Origin: Eumeta japonica
Lineage: Eukaryota; Arthropoda; Insecta; Lepidoptera; Psychidae
NCBI GenBank assembly: GCA_005406025.1
Contig: BGZK01002097.1
Location: 1-64,000, forward strand
Direction: 5' to 3'
Length of the DNA: 64,000 bases
This document shows positions 23,470 through 36,030 of the stretch, piece after piece; position 1 is the first letter of the stretch, and every line of letters starts with the position of its first letter. The notes beneath the pieces are model-generated. The model did not search any database. It was not told where the DNA came from and saw only the letters and a program-made list of their open reading frames with translations. Made by a program: the position numbers and the translations under genes.

Positions 23470-23900
23470 TTCTGAAACTTCTTCCAGCTTTCGAGCTCAG
23501 CTTATAGCGTTCAAAAATATACTTAGTAGTAAATTATTGAGCTCTTCAAGTTCAAAAGATCGATTATAGTGATTTTTCGAGCTGGCTGTGTCTAAAAATA
23601 CAGTTATAATATGTATATTTTAATTTTTGAACAATAGTTCAAAATAGATATAATAATATCAAGGAAAGATATAATAATATCTTTCGTGCGCATTGTTCGA
23701 ATTTGATCCATTTTACGGCATTCGACGCAGACTTTTAAACATAAAAGATCCTAAAAAACCAAATATATATCCGTCAAGAATTTCACAAGTTATATTTAAA
23801 AGCCTTTTATTTCCGAATTTGCCAGTAACGATATCTCTCGTACGAACTAAATGGTTTTCCATGTAGTTCGTACGAGAGAGTTGCTATGACCGATGTAATA
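23470..23900. repeat. dispersed repeat family, copy B (inverted relative of 12.8-14.1 kb)
   Basis: Shares with copy A, on the opposite strand, GATCGAT[T]..AGTG.TTTTTCG (23555-23580 versus 13968-14004) and the run TCAAGAATTTCACA..GTTAT..AATTTG..CGATATCT.TCG.ACGAA (23768-23850 versus 13826-13935). Similarity by eye is about 75 percent over the best block. It is interrupted by AT-rich insertions. Confidence 0.6.
23834..23879. repeat. stem-loop, 16-bp perfect outer stem plus 4-bp inner stem
   Basis: Arms 23834-23849 and 23864-23879 (TCTCTCGTACGAACTA and complement), one mismatch, then ATGG/CCAT around TTTT. It lies at the edge of repeat copy B; copy A has only the left half, so the right arm appears to be new. 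Confidence 0.88.
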
Positions 23901-25619
23901 CTTTAAGTAAAATATGCTGGTTATATTTAAATCTTTATAGGGGGAGAAGTTTACAAATATTCCCAAAAAAATATTTTCCTGCACCGGTATCTTTTCAAAA
24001 AATAAACTGATTTCAATGAAGTTTAAGGTAATCGATGCAACATTTTAAGGAAAAGCGCTGATTAAAACTGGTATTGATCGATACAGTAGTCTAAAAGTTA
24101 TTGATAAAAAATCATTCAAAATGTTTTTTTTTGAGGTTTCAAAAGATCTACCGGACTAAGTCGATTCAAAATTTCAGAAAATCCACGTTGCGTGCACCCC
24201 TGTTGAATGTTGTAAACTGCGTTTCGATAGATTAGGTCACGGTCATGCTCGCGAACCCATCCATTCTTGGTAAAAAAAAGTTAATCCACTCTATTCTAAC
24301 AAGACAGTGTATTTTTAAATAGCAATCATTTGCTAACCCATCCAATCAATAATCGCAACTAATTAAAGTACATTATAAAGATAATGTGAAAGAAACAAGA
24401 CTTTCTTCTCCTTCAATTCCGGTAAATTTTATTAGAGCATTTGAAATTGCTGTTGTAGCGATATATAATATTAGTTACTTTTACCATTCAGATACATTAT
24501 TACAATGTTGATCACAATATAGATAAATCTATACATAAACTCAGTAAATAGGAAAATCCGTACATTATTTACCTACCCGTAATTTATCATAATTTATCCG
24601 TACATATTTGAGGAAAACTACTCCAGGGTTATTAGAAATGTTGACATAATACATTTCAATAGTTTTTTCGTATTCTTGCCTGTCTGTTTGTAAATTTGCT
24701 CGGGAACTGGACAGAAAGTAGAGGGTAGAATTTGATAAAATTTGGTAAGGTTTATACGCCAGAGTAACATATCGGTTAATTTTTATCCAGTCTTATAAAT
24801 TATTTTTATCAGACGGGAATTAACTAAAATACTGCAATTTTTGTGTTATGTACGGTATGCTCTCTCTGTAAACTCTCTCTCTGTATTTAAATTAAATAAA
24901 GATGAATAAGAATACGTTACTAGTATGTTTTTTTTTCAACCTTTTTTGTCAATATGGTGATTTAAAATTTTAGGCCTCTACAATTCCTTTTAGTTTCATT
25001 GGAATTGTAGTATTCTTGATCACTCTCAATTTAACAATTTATTGATGTGGACTAAAATATGAAAACATAACGTTATTTAGAAGACAATGCTCGGAACTCC
25101 ATGGGTTTCAGATTTACTAATAATTGAAATAAAACCACCTTGCTAAAACAGCCCCCTGTAAAGTTCAAATAATAATAATGAACAATTTAAAAGTCTCAAA
25201 GTGGTTGTGAAGATACATTAATACTGCTATAGATGAAACGGTATGCTGACTGTATTGACTATTATTTTTACGTGAGACTAATTTATTTTCTGTTGCACCG
25301 AAGTTTTTTTTAATTATTAAAAATTCAATAAAATTAAAGCGTACATCAATGAAATTGGTTGTGCATATAACAGAGCGCATCCAAGTTTATAACAAATTTA
25401 CAATTAAATATAATGCGCGTTAAGTATCGCATAATAAAATTAGATAACTATTGTGGTACATAAAACTCTAAAGTACAAATATTAAAGAAAAAAAAATGAA
25501 AAATTTGTTATTGACTATACTTATTAATTCAGAGAGCGCACAAATCGATGTTTGCGGAAATTACCGCTCTCTGAGTCTCTTCGGCGCCGTCGGCGTTGGC
25601 ATTGACACAGAAATTATCA
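23901..25619. other. AT-rich DNA, no gene seen
   Basis: Contains a TGTCTGTTTGTAAATTTGCTC scrap (24680-24700 region) of a dispersed repeat and a minor 10-bp hairpin (24978-25010). No exon recognised. Confidence 0.45.
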
Positions 25620-26320
25620 TCGAAGGGATGGTGAATGCCTTCTATGCGTCAACGACTATGTAGCCCTTGCTTCGTCGATGTTTGAATTGCAAGCGATGTT
25701 AACTAAAGCGAACTGTTCTATAAAGAAAAGTTGTGAAAGTAAATGTCATGACTAAAATCATGGTGTTTGAAAGAAGCTCCAGTACGACTGGATATGATAT
25801 GTGTGAAGGAGGTGTTAGAGTTGAACAAGTGAATGAGTTTATGTCATTATGTAATTTGTTTACAAAGGACAGTGAAAATAATTGAGGTGCTGAAAGGAGA
25901 GTAAGGGATAGTAATGTAGGAAATAAAGTGATTGGAGCCTTGATTGCTTTTATGAATGATAAAAAAAGTGTATCACGACATACGCGTTTGGTTGTATTAT
26001 AAGATGGTTATGTTTTTATATTTATGTATGGTAGAGAAAGTTGGGTATGGCGGAAAAAATGAGGAAGTAAAATCAAAAAGATCAGTGGAAATACCATCTT
26101 TGTTTAGTGGTATATGTTAAATGTCTATAAAAATGATATAAAAATAATGGTAATATGAAAACGGTATGATTTTAAAGGAGATATAGGGACTAGGGTAGAA
26201 AAATGTATATTACGGTGGTTTGGTCATCTGAAAAAGATAAATTAAAATAAACTAAAAAAGCAAATCAATAGAACAAATATGCGTGATGAAAGGGCTAGAG
26301 AGGGTTACCCTAGAATATCG
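25620..26320 (+). pseudogene. LINE reverse transcriptase C-terminal fragment, heavily decayed
   Basis: In shifting frames the segment shows GVRVEQVNEFMSLCNLFTKD (about 25811), GNKVIGALIAFMNDKKSVSR (about 25920) and RESWVW (about 26035), then RWFGHLKK near 26215. These match the region after the RT catalytic core in a LINE family with the signature YGSESWVWQKK and RWFGHLERMNESRLTKQIYRA. Multiple stops and frameshifts. The closest relative here is the minus-strand fragment at 41830-42540, with long shared nucleotide runs such as AATAAAGTGATTG. Confidence 0.75.
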
Positions 26321-26424
26321 TATATTAAATAGAATAATATTGTATCAGATAGAATATCCTAATCTCAATTCATTTATAAAATTTATTATATGTAAAAAAA
26401 ATTTAGAAATGCTAAAAGAAATAA

Positions 26425-26881
26425 TAATCAACATAAACTCAATACCAGAAATACAAATAAACTGATTACACATGTTAGTCGATTGTACAAAATCCCAAAT
26501 TCGTTTAGAGGGCTCTGTATGCGCATGTTCAATAAGGTCCCTGTGGATACACAAGATTTACTTCTATATAAATTTAAGAGTGTTATTAAACAATCACTCA
26601 GTAAAAAAGGGTATTATACAATTTCTGAATATTTAGAAGACAAATATCCATGGGCATAAGCGGCTCGACTACTTACGGGGCTGTTTCATTCTTAATGCTT
26701 TTCATTTGTTTTGTCTATGTATGAGCAAATTAGAAAAAAGCTACCCTAAGTTTCTTGGCCGTTCTTCTTAAGGGAAACTGCCTTCCGAACGAGCGGTAAA
26801 GTGTAAATACGCAAAAAAATTATCACGTATTTCAAGTGTTATTTTGTAACCTATGAAATAAACATGTTTTGAATTTAAATA
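26425..26881 (+). pseudogene. LINE ORF2 C-terminal tail and 3' UTR
   Basis: A short open piece ending at TAA 26657-26659 reads SRLYKIPNSF, RMFNKVPVD, KFKSVIKQSLSKKGYYTI and EYLEDKYPWA. This matches the common tail of CR1/jockey-superfamily LINE polyproteins (conserved N-K-P, Fk..ik..L and YY pattern). About 220 bp of 3' UTR with an AATAAA signal near 26858 follows. It abuts the fragment at 25620-26320 but belongs to a different LINE family, so one probably landed next to the other. Confidence 0.7.
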
Positions 26882-29059
26882 TGAAAATAAATGTTAAATT
26901 GGTGGTATATCATAGAACGATCAAATTTCAAACACCAGAAAACGTTGAGGTCGCTTGAAATAAATAATATATGCCAGGGAAGCAAAAGGAATTTAAAAAG
27001 ACTTTTGGGAAGTAAATTTTTAATATAAATAAGAATACCAAATGAAATCTTTATTTGTATTAATAAAAACGACTGAGGTGTCCTGCATGATTTGAGAATT
27101 TTGAAGAATAAAATACATTTAATGCTGACAAATTAGAAACATAAACTGCATCTAATGGTAAAAAGAGGAGAAACGATTTATAACACGTTCTAAAATTTAA
27201 ATCAGGCATCAAACTCGGTAACATGTATAGCGTGGCGTTGTTCTAGCTATATAACGATAAATATACTGCATGTATCACCTATCGATCATCATCAACAATC
27301 TGGTATTAATAAAATTATTCGTTTTCACGTCAATAAAAAAATACGACGAGTAATCACAGTAAAATACGATCCAACAAACCGAGAACCGCGTAATGTTCGT
27401 TAAGAGGTTTTTTTCTAAAATTCTCAGTAAAAGATTACTTTTATGCATTACTAACAGAAATCCAGAGGCGAAAATACCTTTTTAAACATAAACAAGGGCA
27501 AAGTGAAACTCTCCGCAGTCACCTTGTTACCCAACACTAATTCCCTCGTTTTTTGTCAGCCCCGGAGTCCTTTGCGCGGAGCGACTTGCAAACGAAGCGT
27601 CTATAATTTTGTGGAGTCTGTAGAATTCTATGCTCGTTAACGTGACAGTTTTTTCTCCGTTTCCGATCGTAAAGTCTTTGATAACACAGGCTATTTCACT
27701 TTCGTATAATTTTATTCGAATGTCTATATGGAATTTACTGAAATGATTAAACATGAAGTTGCATATATCAAAACCATTGCATAGATACACTTTTAACTTG
27801 TGATATTGAAGCTTAGCGTGAAGTACAAATAGAAATGATCTCAGATAAACATAAGCATACAGGAAGCACTTAAAATGTTTCCTTTAGTACAATTGGTGCT
27901 AGTGACCCCATGCTAACAGGTCACGCCTTGTAGTGGCCAGTTGTATATTTGTATTACGGTGTTATTCTGTACATTTAGATACTGCGAGAAATGCAAGAAT
28001 TAGTGCTCTAATATTAATAGCATATAGAATTTCTTTCTACATGTTATTATCTGTCGAATTTGCAACACCCATTATGTTATTTTTCGTATATTTACTCTCA
28101 ATACATTTCATTCAAGTATTTAATAATTCATAGTAACGAGAATTATTCAATAATAAACAATGAATTACTCTTTATAAAATCAAATAACTCACAACTAGAC
28201 GCCGTTTGTTTTAGGGTAGCAAACTCTTGTATCTCAAATACAGCAGCGTTGCTATTTTAAAACAGATGGGGATTAATTAATAATTCGAAGAACTCTAATA
28301 AATAAACTTCTTAGAATAAACCTGCAAAGCAATTTTCATTTACTTTTTGTACTATCTACTACTAGCAGTATCTATTTCGGAATAATAGAAACATAACATG
28401 ATGCATCGAAACCTTACATTCGACCAACATACAAAAAACTGTTTTATTTAATTTTTATTTAAATGAGACCCTATGGATATATGTCAATGATGTATTATGA
28501 TTTTTTTTTGACATTTAGAATAAATATAACCGAAATAAACTGTAACATTTACTATCTGAATTTTGAAAAAAAAAAGGGTGAAACGTCAAAGTATTATAAA
28601 GGGCTTCGCTCATTTACTGTTATTACTCGGTAGACTTTTTACTTTACTGGAAAATTTTAGGATGCATTATGTTTGATCAATATTCTAGGAATGTTTTGAA
28701 ATTTTTCACGCTATTACAAAAGGAATCTTATCGCCTCTTTTACAAATTACCTTAAATACATTTCATTCGATTATATTTATTATTACATTATACATTTTTA
28801 AATTATCTTTCTCAAACTCGTCGAATAACCATATCATTTGGCTTTAACGACTCTAACGAAATTAAGAGATACATATATACTTCTAAAGATTTTATTTAAC
28901 GTAATTATCTATACATACAATGTACACAATTTGCTTTTCTCGACGCACAAGATATATGAAATATAAATCCTATTCACAGTGCCATAAACGGCAACTAAAA
29001 CAGTCCTTTGTACGTAATTATATTAGTATAACAAAATTTATGACGTCATCATGATTCCT
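26882..29059. other. AT-rich DNA, no gene seen
   Basis: Short frames only. A moderately GC-rich patch at 27520-27620 has an 87-codon minus frame with no domain. Confidence 0.45.
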
Positions 29060-29460
29060 CTTAAGTCGCCGTTAATACAGGCATAAAGGCGAAATCAAAG
29101 GCTGCAATTTTAGATCGCGTGAAATTAATTTCGTCTCGAGACATACACGCACGCCTATCATAACGTACGCTCTAATTAAACGTTTGATGTGTTTACAGCG
29201 CAGCGCCTTCGTCGACATCTTACACCGAATTAACGAGAGTAATAGTAATACGTAATGATAAATAATAGACGGAGGGACGATACAACTATCTTTTGATGTT
29301 GATGTTTTGTGTTCCATCATCGGAAACGGAAGGACTTTCCTAGAGCGAGTTCGGCTCGCTTGTTGAGGATCCCGCATCACGTACAATCCGTCGTCATACC
29401 GTAAAAGTTCGGTAACGGAGGTATTATTTTGCTCCGTTCGGAAAAGCATTGTCGCTGTAT
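29060..29460. other. moderately GC-rich block, candidate conserved non-coding element
   Basis: A 125-codon minus frame (29072-29449) is open across this block but has no recognisable domain and ends in low-complexity sequence. The DNA holds AT-core homeodomain-like words (ATAATAGACGG, GTAATGATAAATAAT). Either a regulatory block or an unrecognised exon; I favour regulatory. Confidence 0.3.
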
Positions 29461-29856
29461 GCGCACGTCTGTTATAAATAAGGATGTTTTTAGTTTGTTA
29501 TTCAAATATTAAAAACTTATTGGAAATCTACCTAGCAGAAAATCAGAAAAGCAAATATGCATCGTATTTGAACACCAAGGATTCTATACTGTAGATACAA
29601 AAGAAGTGATTATAATTACATGTTAATATCAGAAATGTAGTGTGGGTAATTCAACACTTAATGTCAATAAAATGAACATATTATTGTCTCTCGTTTTGGC
29701 GTTATTAAGCATCGAACTTAAATAATTTTCTCGGTAAAAAGTTAAATAGCGATACAGTTAATGAATTCATTCGAATAACAAGGTAGGTATTAGTATAAAA
29801 ATCATCAGCACATTATTTTTGAAATTACTCCAAAGATTTTAATTTTACACATGTAT

Positions 29857-30134
29857 ATACCGTATGGAATCGATCATGTATCTTTCCGCAAATATTCATC
29901 ACTCTTTATTTCTTGGAATAACTTTGCCAAAGAAATCATAATCATTGAAGTAGTCATTTCTGAGAGAAATAGCTTAGAATATGTATATAAAAACTTGCAC
30001 CGGCAATCTTGTGAATAAAAAACGTGCGTGGTGCCGCGCTCTCGCACCCCATCCCCCAGTTCTACGTTGTCAAACGCAAAGCACGGCCTGTAGCCGTTCG
30101 CGTGGCCGAGTGATGTATGGTCGTTGAACTTCAT
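29857..30134 (-). CDS. unrecognised small ORF, 86 codons, with inverted relative at 30.75 kb
   Basis: The frame runs from ATG at 30134 to TGA at 29874. Its first half is GC-richer and has a coding look (MKFNDHTSLGHANGYRPC, then FDNVELGDGVRERG); the second half is AT-rich. The last 19 codons (LAKLFQEIKSDEYLRKDT) have a nucleotide relative at 30751-30830 on the plus strand, conserved through the stop and about 25 bp beyond (29857). I do not recognise a family. It could be a duplicated terminal exon, a transposon ORF end, or chance. No signal peptide or membrane segment is seen. Confidence 0.3.
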
Positions 30135-30559
30135 GCGAGTTCAACAACAAGTAGATATTTTGTTAGGAGAAGTGTTACGTTTACGTTATTGACGTTTTTG
30201 AAACTCAGTTTATTTATGATTAATATTTAAATGTCTACTAACAATGTCTTTGGCTACTATCGAATATGCAAACATGATTTATTAAAGGAAAGTTTGCAGA
30301 GGTGATATTGTTGCGGCTCACGACTTTACAGTAAAACTTACTTTGACAGTCAATAACCTGTACGTTCGCAAGTAATACTGCGTGTTGTGTATCGTTTACG
30401 CGATACTTTGCCTTAGTTTGCCTTGTTCGTTTAGAAGTGAGTGGAATACGTGGAAAATCAGTGATTAATATAACAATACCTTCAGAACCTTTACATCACT
30501 GACAACTTCAAATTTCATTTGTAAGTAAGTAAATAAATAATTAATTCGTTTGACATAAT

Positions 30560-30830
30560 ATATCGCATAGCCCGAACGCGGGGCAAAATTCGAGTTCATC
30601 ACGTGCCACGCCACTCGTCTTCGGGTGACGGCGTTGGGCGGCGAGCTGCGCTTACATTTGTTGTCTGGCCGACAATTTAGTAGGATTGTGTCTATATTAT
30701 TTTATACTATTTATAAGTATATTTTTATATATATATTTTTGTTGCAGTTACTTTGGCAAAGTTGTTATAAAAAAGAACGAAATTATGAATATTTGCGAAA
30801 AGATGCATGATCGATTCCATCTTGTATAGG
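30560..30830 (+). pseudogene. frameshifted relative of the ORF end at 29.86 kb
   Basis: A CpG-rich patch (30570-30660) is followed by T-rich DNA ending in TTTTTGTTGCAG (acceptor-like, ends 30747) and then by the block CTTTGGCAAAG..GAATATTTGCG..AAGATGCATGATCGATTCCAT. This block matches the minus-strand copy at about 80 percent. One extra base in the middle (25 versus 24 nt) shifts the frame relative to the other copy, though a chance frame still ends in EYLRKDA. Unknown function. Confidence 0.35.
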
Positions 30831-31240
30831 CGAATGGAGATGTAAATTAATAAAAATAAATGAAATGAAAAAGTATTTACTTTGATCTTGCAAAAACACA
30901 AAATAAATATTTGTTTGACATTTTTGTTTAGTCCCAATTGTGATCTCGATTCTAATTCTGGTCTCTATATTAAGTCAGTATTATTTATTTCGAAAACAAT
31001 CCCAATACTAATTGATGCCATCAAATATCAAAATACAATTGGCTATTAAAGCTATTCTCGAAATAGCAATTCCAACTTAACAATATCGTTTCACTCGTGT
31101 CGATACAAAAAGGAATAATTCAGTCGATATTTTCAATCTGTATTCCTATTTAGGTTTCAATTCTTTAAGCGATCACGACAGATATCACTGAAGACTACAC
31201 TGAAGACAACCACAATTTATTTAAGCTGCAATAAACAGCA
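30831..31240. other. no gene seen
   Basis: AT-rich DNA with irregular recurrences of CCCAAT/GATTCT-like words. Confidence 0.45.
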
Positions 31241-31359
31241 GGTTGCACCAACCATAATTCATAAAAGTAATCCGTAAATATTTATTAGACTGTCCATACA
31301 TTATTTATGAAATCTTACGGATTACGTTAACAATTTACGTTTGTACTTTCGGTGCAACC
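31241..31359. mobile_element. MITE-like element, GGTTGCACC termini
   Basis: Starts GGTTGCACC and ends GGTGCAACC; internal inverted words AGTAATCCGTAA (about 31268) and TTACGGATTAC (about 31315) also pair. GGTTGCACC is a frequent terminus among lepidopteran MITEs. Extending one step, the outer bases also agree (GCAGG and CCCGC). No clear target-site duplication. Confidence 0.55.
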
Positions 31360-34305
31360 CGCCGACAGTATTACTTTCTTATTATGATTTTAATTAACAT
31401 ACAAACAATCTCATTGTTTGAAAAAATCATGCTACTAATATTTCGAATAATAAAGTCTCAAAAATACTGACACGATTAGGAAAATTCTTTACAAAGACGG
31501 CTAATAATAAATTAAGTGAGTGTGCATAATAATCTGCTTCATGGCCTCCAACAAAGATACTTTATTTTGTGCGCAATAAATAGGTTTTAAGTTTTTAGAC
31601 TTGATTTTTTGAAAATGATACAGTTAGGGTATATGTAAGGGTATAATGAAGGTATATAAAAAAGTATACATGCAAATACAAAAGCCTTCCTTATATTTCT
31701 TCATAATTTACGTAACAGAGAAACAGCTGATTCATTTATGTTTATCATGTACTTATCTACATCTCAAAAACTAAATATATTTATGTAAATTTAAAGGATT
31801 CTCGATGCAAATTACTTTTACAGTCGGCCGGGGTATAAAGTCGGTCCCCTCATGTTTATGTGGAACATGTAATTGAAGTTGGGGAGTGCTCGAGCGTGGC
31901 CCGTATTTTCTGACCTAAACAGTAGACCTCTGTATTGAATAACTTTCTGGCGCGTCACCCGACGTGCGGATGGAGTAACTTCGTTTTGAAAACTTTTCTT
32001 TGGCTACGGGAGACGGTATAAGGGGCTTCGGAAATTGAAATTTCCCTTTTGGGAATAAAACATCAAAGAATAATATTCCTCTATGCCTCTAGGAACCTCG
32101 CTGCGGGCGTGATTTTAGAACATGCGCGTTATATGGTTTCGTTTTTTTTTTTATTATTTAAGACGTAATTGTAAACTTGGCATTTACGACAACTCCAGAT
32201 TTTTGGTCTTGTAAACTTAGGTTTATTAAATCATCTAGATTCTTTAAATCAATTGGTTCATTAAAAGAACTGTGTGCAAGTTTGTGTGTGATTGGAAATA
32301 AAATTTTATATTTTCTGTTAGCAAATTGAATATATGAAATAACTGTAAAAAACTAATTGTAAAAAAATCACTTACTAAAATCTGTACTGAAGAAAATATT
32401 TCTAACCACCTTCGAATTTAGTTTGACGAAATATTTTTCGTTGCGATACCTGAGTGAATCGTTGTATTAACAAATGATGAGGAAATTATAACTAATCATA
32501 TGACTCAAACTAAAATTTAGGCTGGTTAAGTTAATCAAAATATTGATTCGCTCAAAATCAATGAGGGAAATTGATTACGTTACTCAAATTTTTGCTTGCA
32601 ATGGCCAAATTTTTTTCAGTGTGAACCTCGTCTTGAAGAATATAATGATATCTAAGAAAATTTTATCGACTTGACATTTTAACAAATTGATCTATAATCA
32701 TCGATGATTATATTAGGATTCATCCTTTCTGAGTTTGACAATTTTGGGAAGAAATCCCCTAACTGATTGATTTATTTAGAGAACTGAAATCGTTTAATTT
32801 AGCTACTTTGCAGTATATATTATATTTAACTTAGTATTTAATTATTAATTTGGAAAATATTATGAAAATATTACCTATGAAGTTAAGAAGTGGAATGACA
32901 ATTTTTGTGAAATTCCCTTCACCTCTCAAGTTCTAATAACGCAAATTTATAAGTTTACTTCTATTAAAAATTACGAACCATGCAGTTTAACGTTTTTGAA
33001 CAACCAATTTTTAAAAGTGGAACTGACGTTACATAAAATTTCTGAAATATTAACTGTCAACAAAAGTGACAATTGTTCTCATAAGACTTCAGAAAACCTG
33101 CAATAACGCTTTTCATATTGAAATCACTGGAAGCTGATAACAATTTTTAAAACTTTATTAATGTTTTTCATAAGAACACGAGCCTTAAATAAATAATACG
33201 AATTGAAGTGTTGCCCGTTCTCTGGCGTCGGGGAAAAATAACGGACCTACGTAAAGGAAGACAGTGAGCTAAAATAAAAATGTGGACATATCGCTGCCAT
33301 TGCTGGATGAACCAGCAATCTTCGAAATGGCTCTTCCGTAATGAAAGGAAAGCAGCAAGAGTGCAGCGATCTGTAAATGTTGGAAGAAAAAAACGTTTCA
33401 TTGTCTGCTGATGGGCCGAGGCGTACTGTATCACTATTATAATGAGAATTTTTTTTTTTTTTGAAAGCCTCTAAAGGACATTGCGCATTATAAAAGCGAT
33501 AATATTCGACAATAAGCTGGTAAAGATGTACGAAATTTTTCAGGTGTTGGAACTGAGAGACTATTATATTTTCACTGCTTCGGCATCCTTATGTTATAGG
33601 GCATTTTGCTATAAATTTCATCTAGAAAGTACGTTTCTACACTCTACATGTTAAATTTAACACCAATGAGTAAAATTTAATTTGGAGATATAAATTACCT
33701 TTACGGAAATGGCAAAATTACTGATCGTAAAAAAAATAGAAATCATTTGCTTATGCATTTTCGGGTACTCTTTAATTTTTACATCAAAGTTTACTCGAAA
33801 CAGACAAAATAGAGGAAGCTGCTTACATTTTTTTTATAATTCGAAATGAATCCATTTTGGTTTCTTAAAGTTTTAATTTTGAAATTGATAGGCTAAGTGA
33901 ATTTAAAAATAGTAAAAAAAAAAAAAAAATTATGTCGTTTCCTTTACCAAAGATATTTCTAAAAGTAATCAACTGATTTGCACCAGCTCTACAGAATTGT
34001 TGTATTTTAGAATAGTTAGACTTTGAAATCCGTCGGTCAAACCCTTTTGGTAATATTCAAAAGAAACCTTTTTTTAAAATAGCATTGGATTACACTGAAA
34101 TAGTGTCTCATTATCTCATAGAATTTACAGTATTTATGAAACTCTAAATTAGATTAGATTTTTGGATGAGCTTTAAAAAATATATTTTTTTTGTAATTCG
34201 GTTAATAATTAAAGATACTGCACCGGTTAATCGCAAATTTATAATGGCCAAAAAACTTCTTAGTTTCATGAACTAAGTCTTGTTGTCATGAAGTGAGTAA
34301 ATATA
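31360..34305. other. AT-rich DNA with two GC-richer patches
   Basis: No gene seen. 31815-32120 and 33175-33430 are GC-richer than their surroundings and may be conserved non-coding DNA; the second has an 88-codon minus frame without a domain. A 20-bp perfect palindrome centred on ATCGAT lies at 32693-32712. Confidence 0.45.
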
Positions 34306-34378
34306 AGGTCGGGTAAAAAGTTTTTCGTATTTTTTTTATAAAAAATTGAAGATAATTTTTCATCATGTTTTATTTACA

Positions 34379-34409
<31 letters not shown>

Positions 34410-35010
34410 TCGTATGTAGTGACATAATCCCAGTTCTGTAGAAATTTTGTGACTTCTGATCAAAAAACTGCGACAAGTAGTTTTGATGTCAACCTACAAC
34501 TACACAAGGATTTGTGAAGAGACTAAAACAGGCAAAATTTGTGGTTGCAAAGTCACAGCTGTATAGTGGATGCACTAACACTTCCCTACTAAACTTTTTC
34601 AATATTTGTTGTGTGGCTAAAGATGTATGTGGTCTGGCGTTGTCATGTGGTGAAAAACTACACCCTCTCTGCTGATCAATTCCGGTGGTTTTTTTCTTAC
34701 TCTTGCATGAGTCTCATCAGCTATTGGCAGTAGTGATCGGAATCGATGGCATTGCCGGGCGGTAAAAGTTCATAATGAATAATGTCCTTCCAATCCCACC
34801 ATACACATAGCAACTACTTATTGTAAATTAATCCGTGTATCGCTATGGTCTGTGGAGCTTTTTTGTCTTTTGACCATGATCTTTTTCGCATGTTCTTGTT
34901 GTAGATAATCCATTTTTCATCACCAGTGATCAATCTTTTTGAAAACGGTTCGATTTCATTACGTTTCCATAGAGAATCGCAAATAAAGATACGATTCATT
35001 AGATTTCTTT
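34306..35010 (-). mobile_element. mariner relic (transposase remnant, one end)
   Basis: On the minus strand the transposase catalytic part is readable: TERNLMNRIFICDSL, KRLITGDEKW (first catalytic Asp kept), PELISREGVVFHH, then after a 2-bp insertion DNARPHTSLATQQILKKF (second Asp kept but out of frame), and near the end FFDQKSQNFY and GIMSLHT. An (AT)n expansion (34385-34409) interrupts the 3' part. The left terminus AGGTCGGGTAAAAAG at 34306 abuts a TA. The N-terminal DNA-binding part and the other terminus are missing, so it is dead. Confidence 0.85.
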
Positions 35011-36015
35011 CAGTGTTTTAGTTAAGTTTTAATTTGTGTTTCAGTTTACAAGTTATTCGCCACAAACTACTTTTTAAACATCACAATTTTATGAGTTTAT
35101 TTAAAATCTATGTCAGCAATTTTATGAAATCTAATGTAAGAAATTTTTTTCAAATAACAGGAACTTTATTCTAACTAATTGTTTAATTTATCAGTTATTT
35201 CAACAGTTTTTTTTTTAATAATAGCTGTTTATTAACCTAACAGATTTGATTTCGATAGACTATCGGTGATTTTGTGGCATTCGATGAAATATTTACAAAT
35301 CTGAAGTAGTTAGATTTCCAAAAGGCTCGGCTTAATGTTTTGAGTTACTGAAAAATATTTCCTTTTTTAAACAAGTTTATTTTGAGTTTATGGCAAGGTT
35401 AGGATCAGAATAGTCATAATTTGAATTAATTCAAAATACTAATCTACTTTTAGTAACATCACGGCGTTGAATTTCTTTGATAACATTTTATTGCTTTTTT
35501 TTATTGTTGTATTTCACGACTGGAATAAAATTTATGATTTATGATAAGAAAAACTCGTTAAATCATTTCATTTAATTTTAAACGTGGACAATAAAAAGGT
35601 TCATTCTAGAATTTTCTTGAGGCGTCAATGTTCTTGAATCTCGTAAGATTGGGTGTTCTTGAAGTCAAATGGTAATATTTTTATTTAACCTTTAGAACAT
35701 ATAAAAAAGTAGTTGAAAAGGAATAAAATAAAAAATAATAAAATAAAATGAAAATGAAATAAAAAGACGAAAAAGTGTTAGACGTTGAGATATTTATATC
35801 TATAGCGTCTATAATATCAGCGTCTGGCTGTAAATTTTATTCTTATTATTTATTCCGTATATTATTCGCCTAAGCACAAAAAGTGACGCAAAATTGTTTC
35901 CTACATTCCAAATAATAATCATATACCCCTAAAAACCAGTGGAGTAAGAGACACTTCTGAAGACTTATTTATTACCAAAGAACTATAGGGTTTTTTGTAA
36001 TTATAATAATGATGT
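35011..36015. other. AT-rich DNA, no gene seen
   Basis: No recognisable mariner 5' part continues here. A-rich runs at 35700-35770. Confidence 0.5.
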
Positions 36016-36030
36016 ATTATTCTCAGATTT
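36016..36030. repeat. candidate left target-site duplication of the RTE insertion
   Basis: ATTATTCTCAGATTT; 13 of 15 bases agree with 39238-39252. It sits exactly where RTE coding homology stops. Confidence 0.5.

Noticed and set aside
29072..29449. 125-codon minus-strand ORF
   Set aside because: No domain, ends in low-complexity residues, no start context or splice support; listed only as a possible regulatory block.
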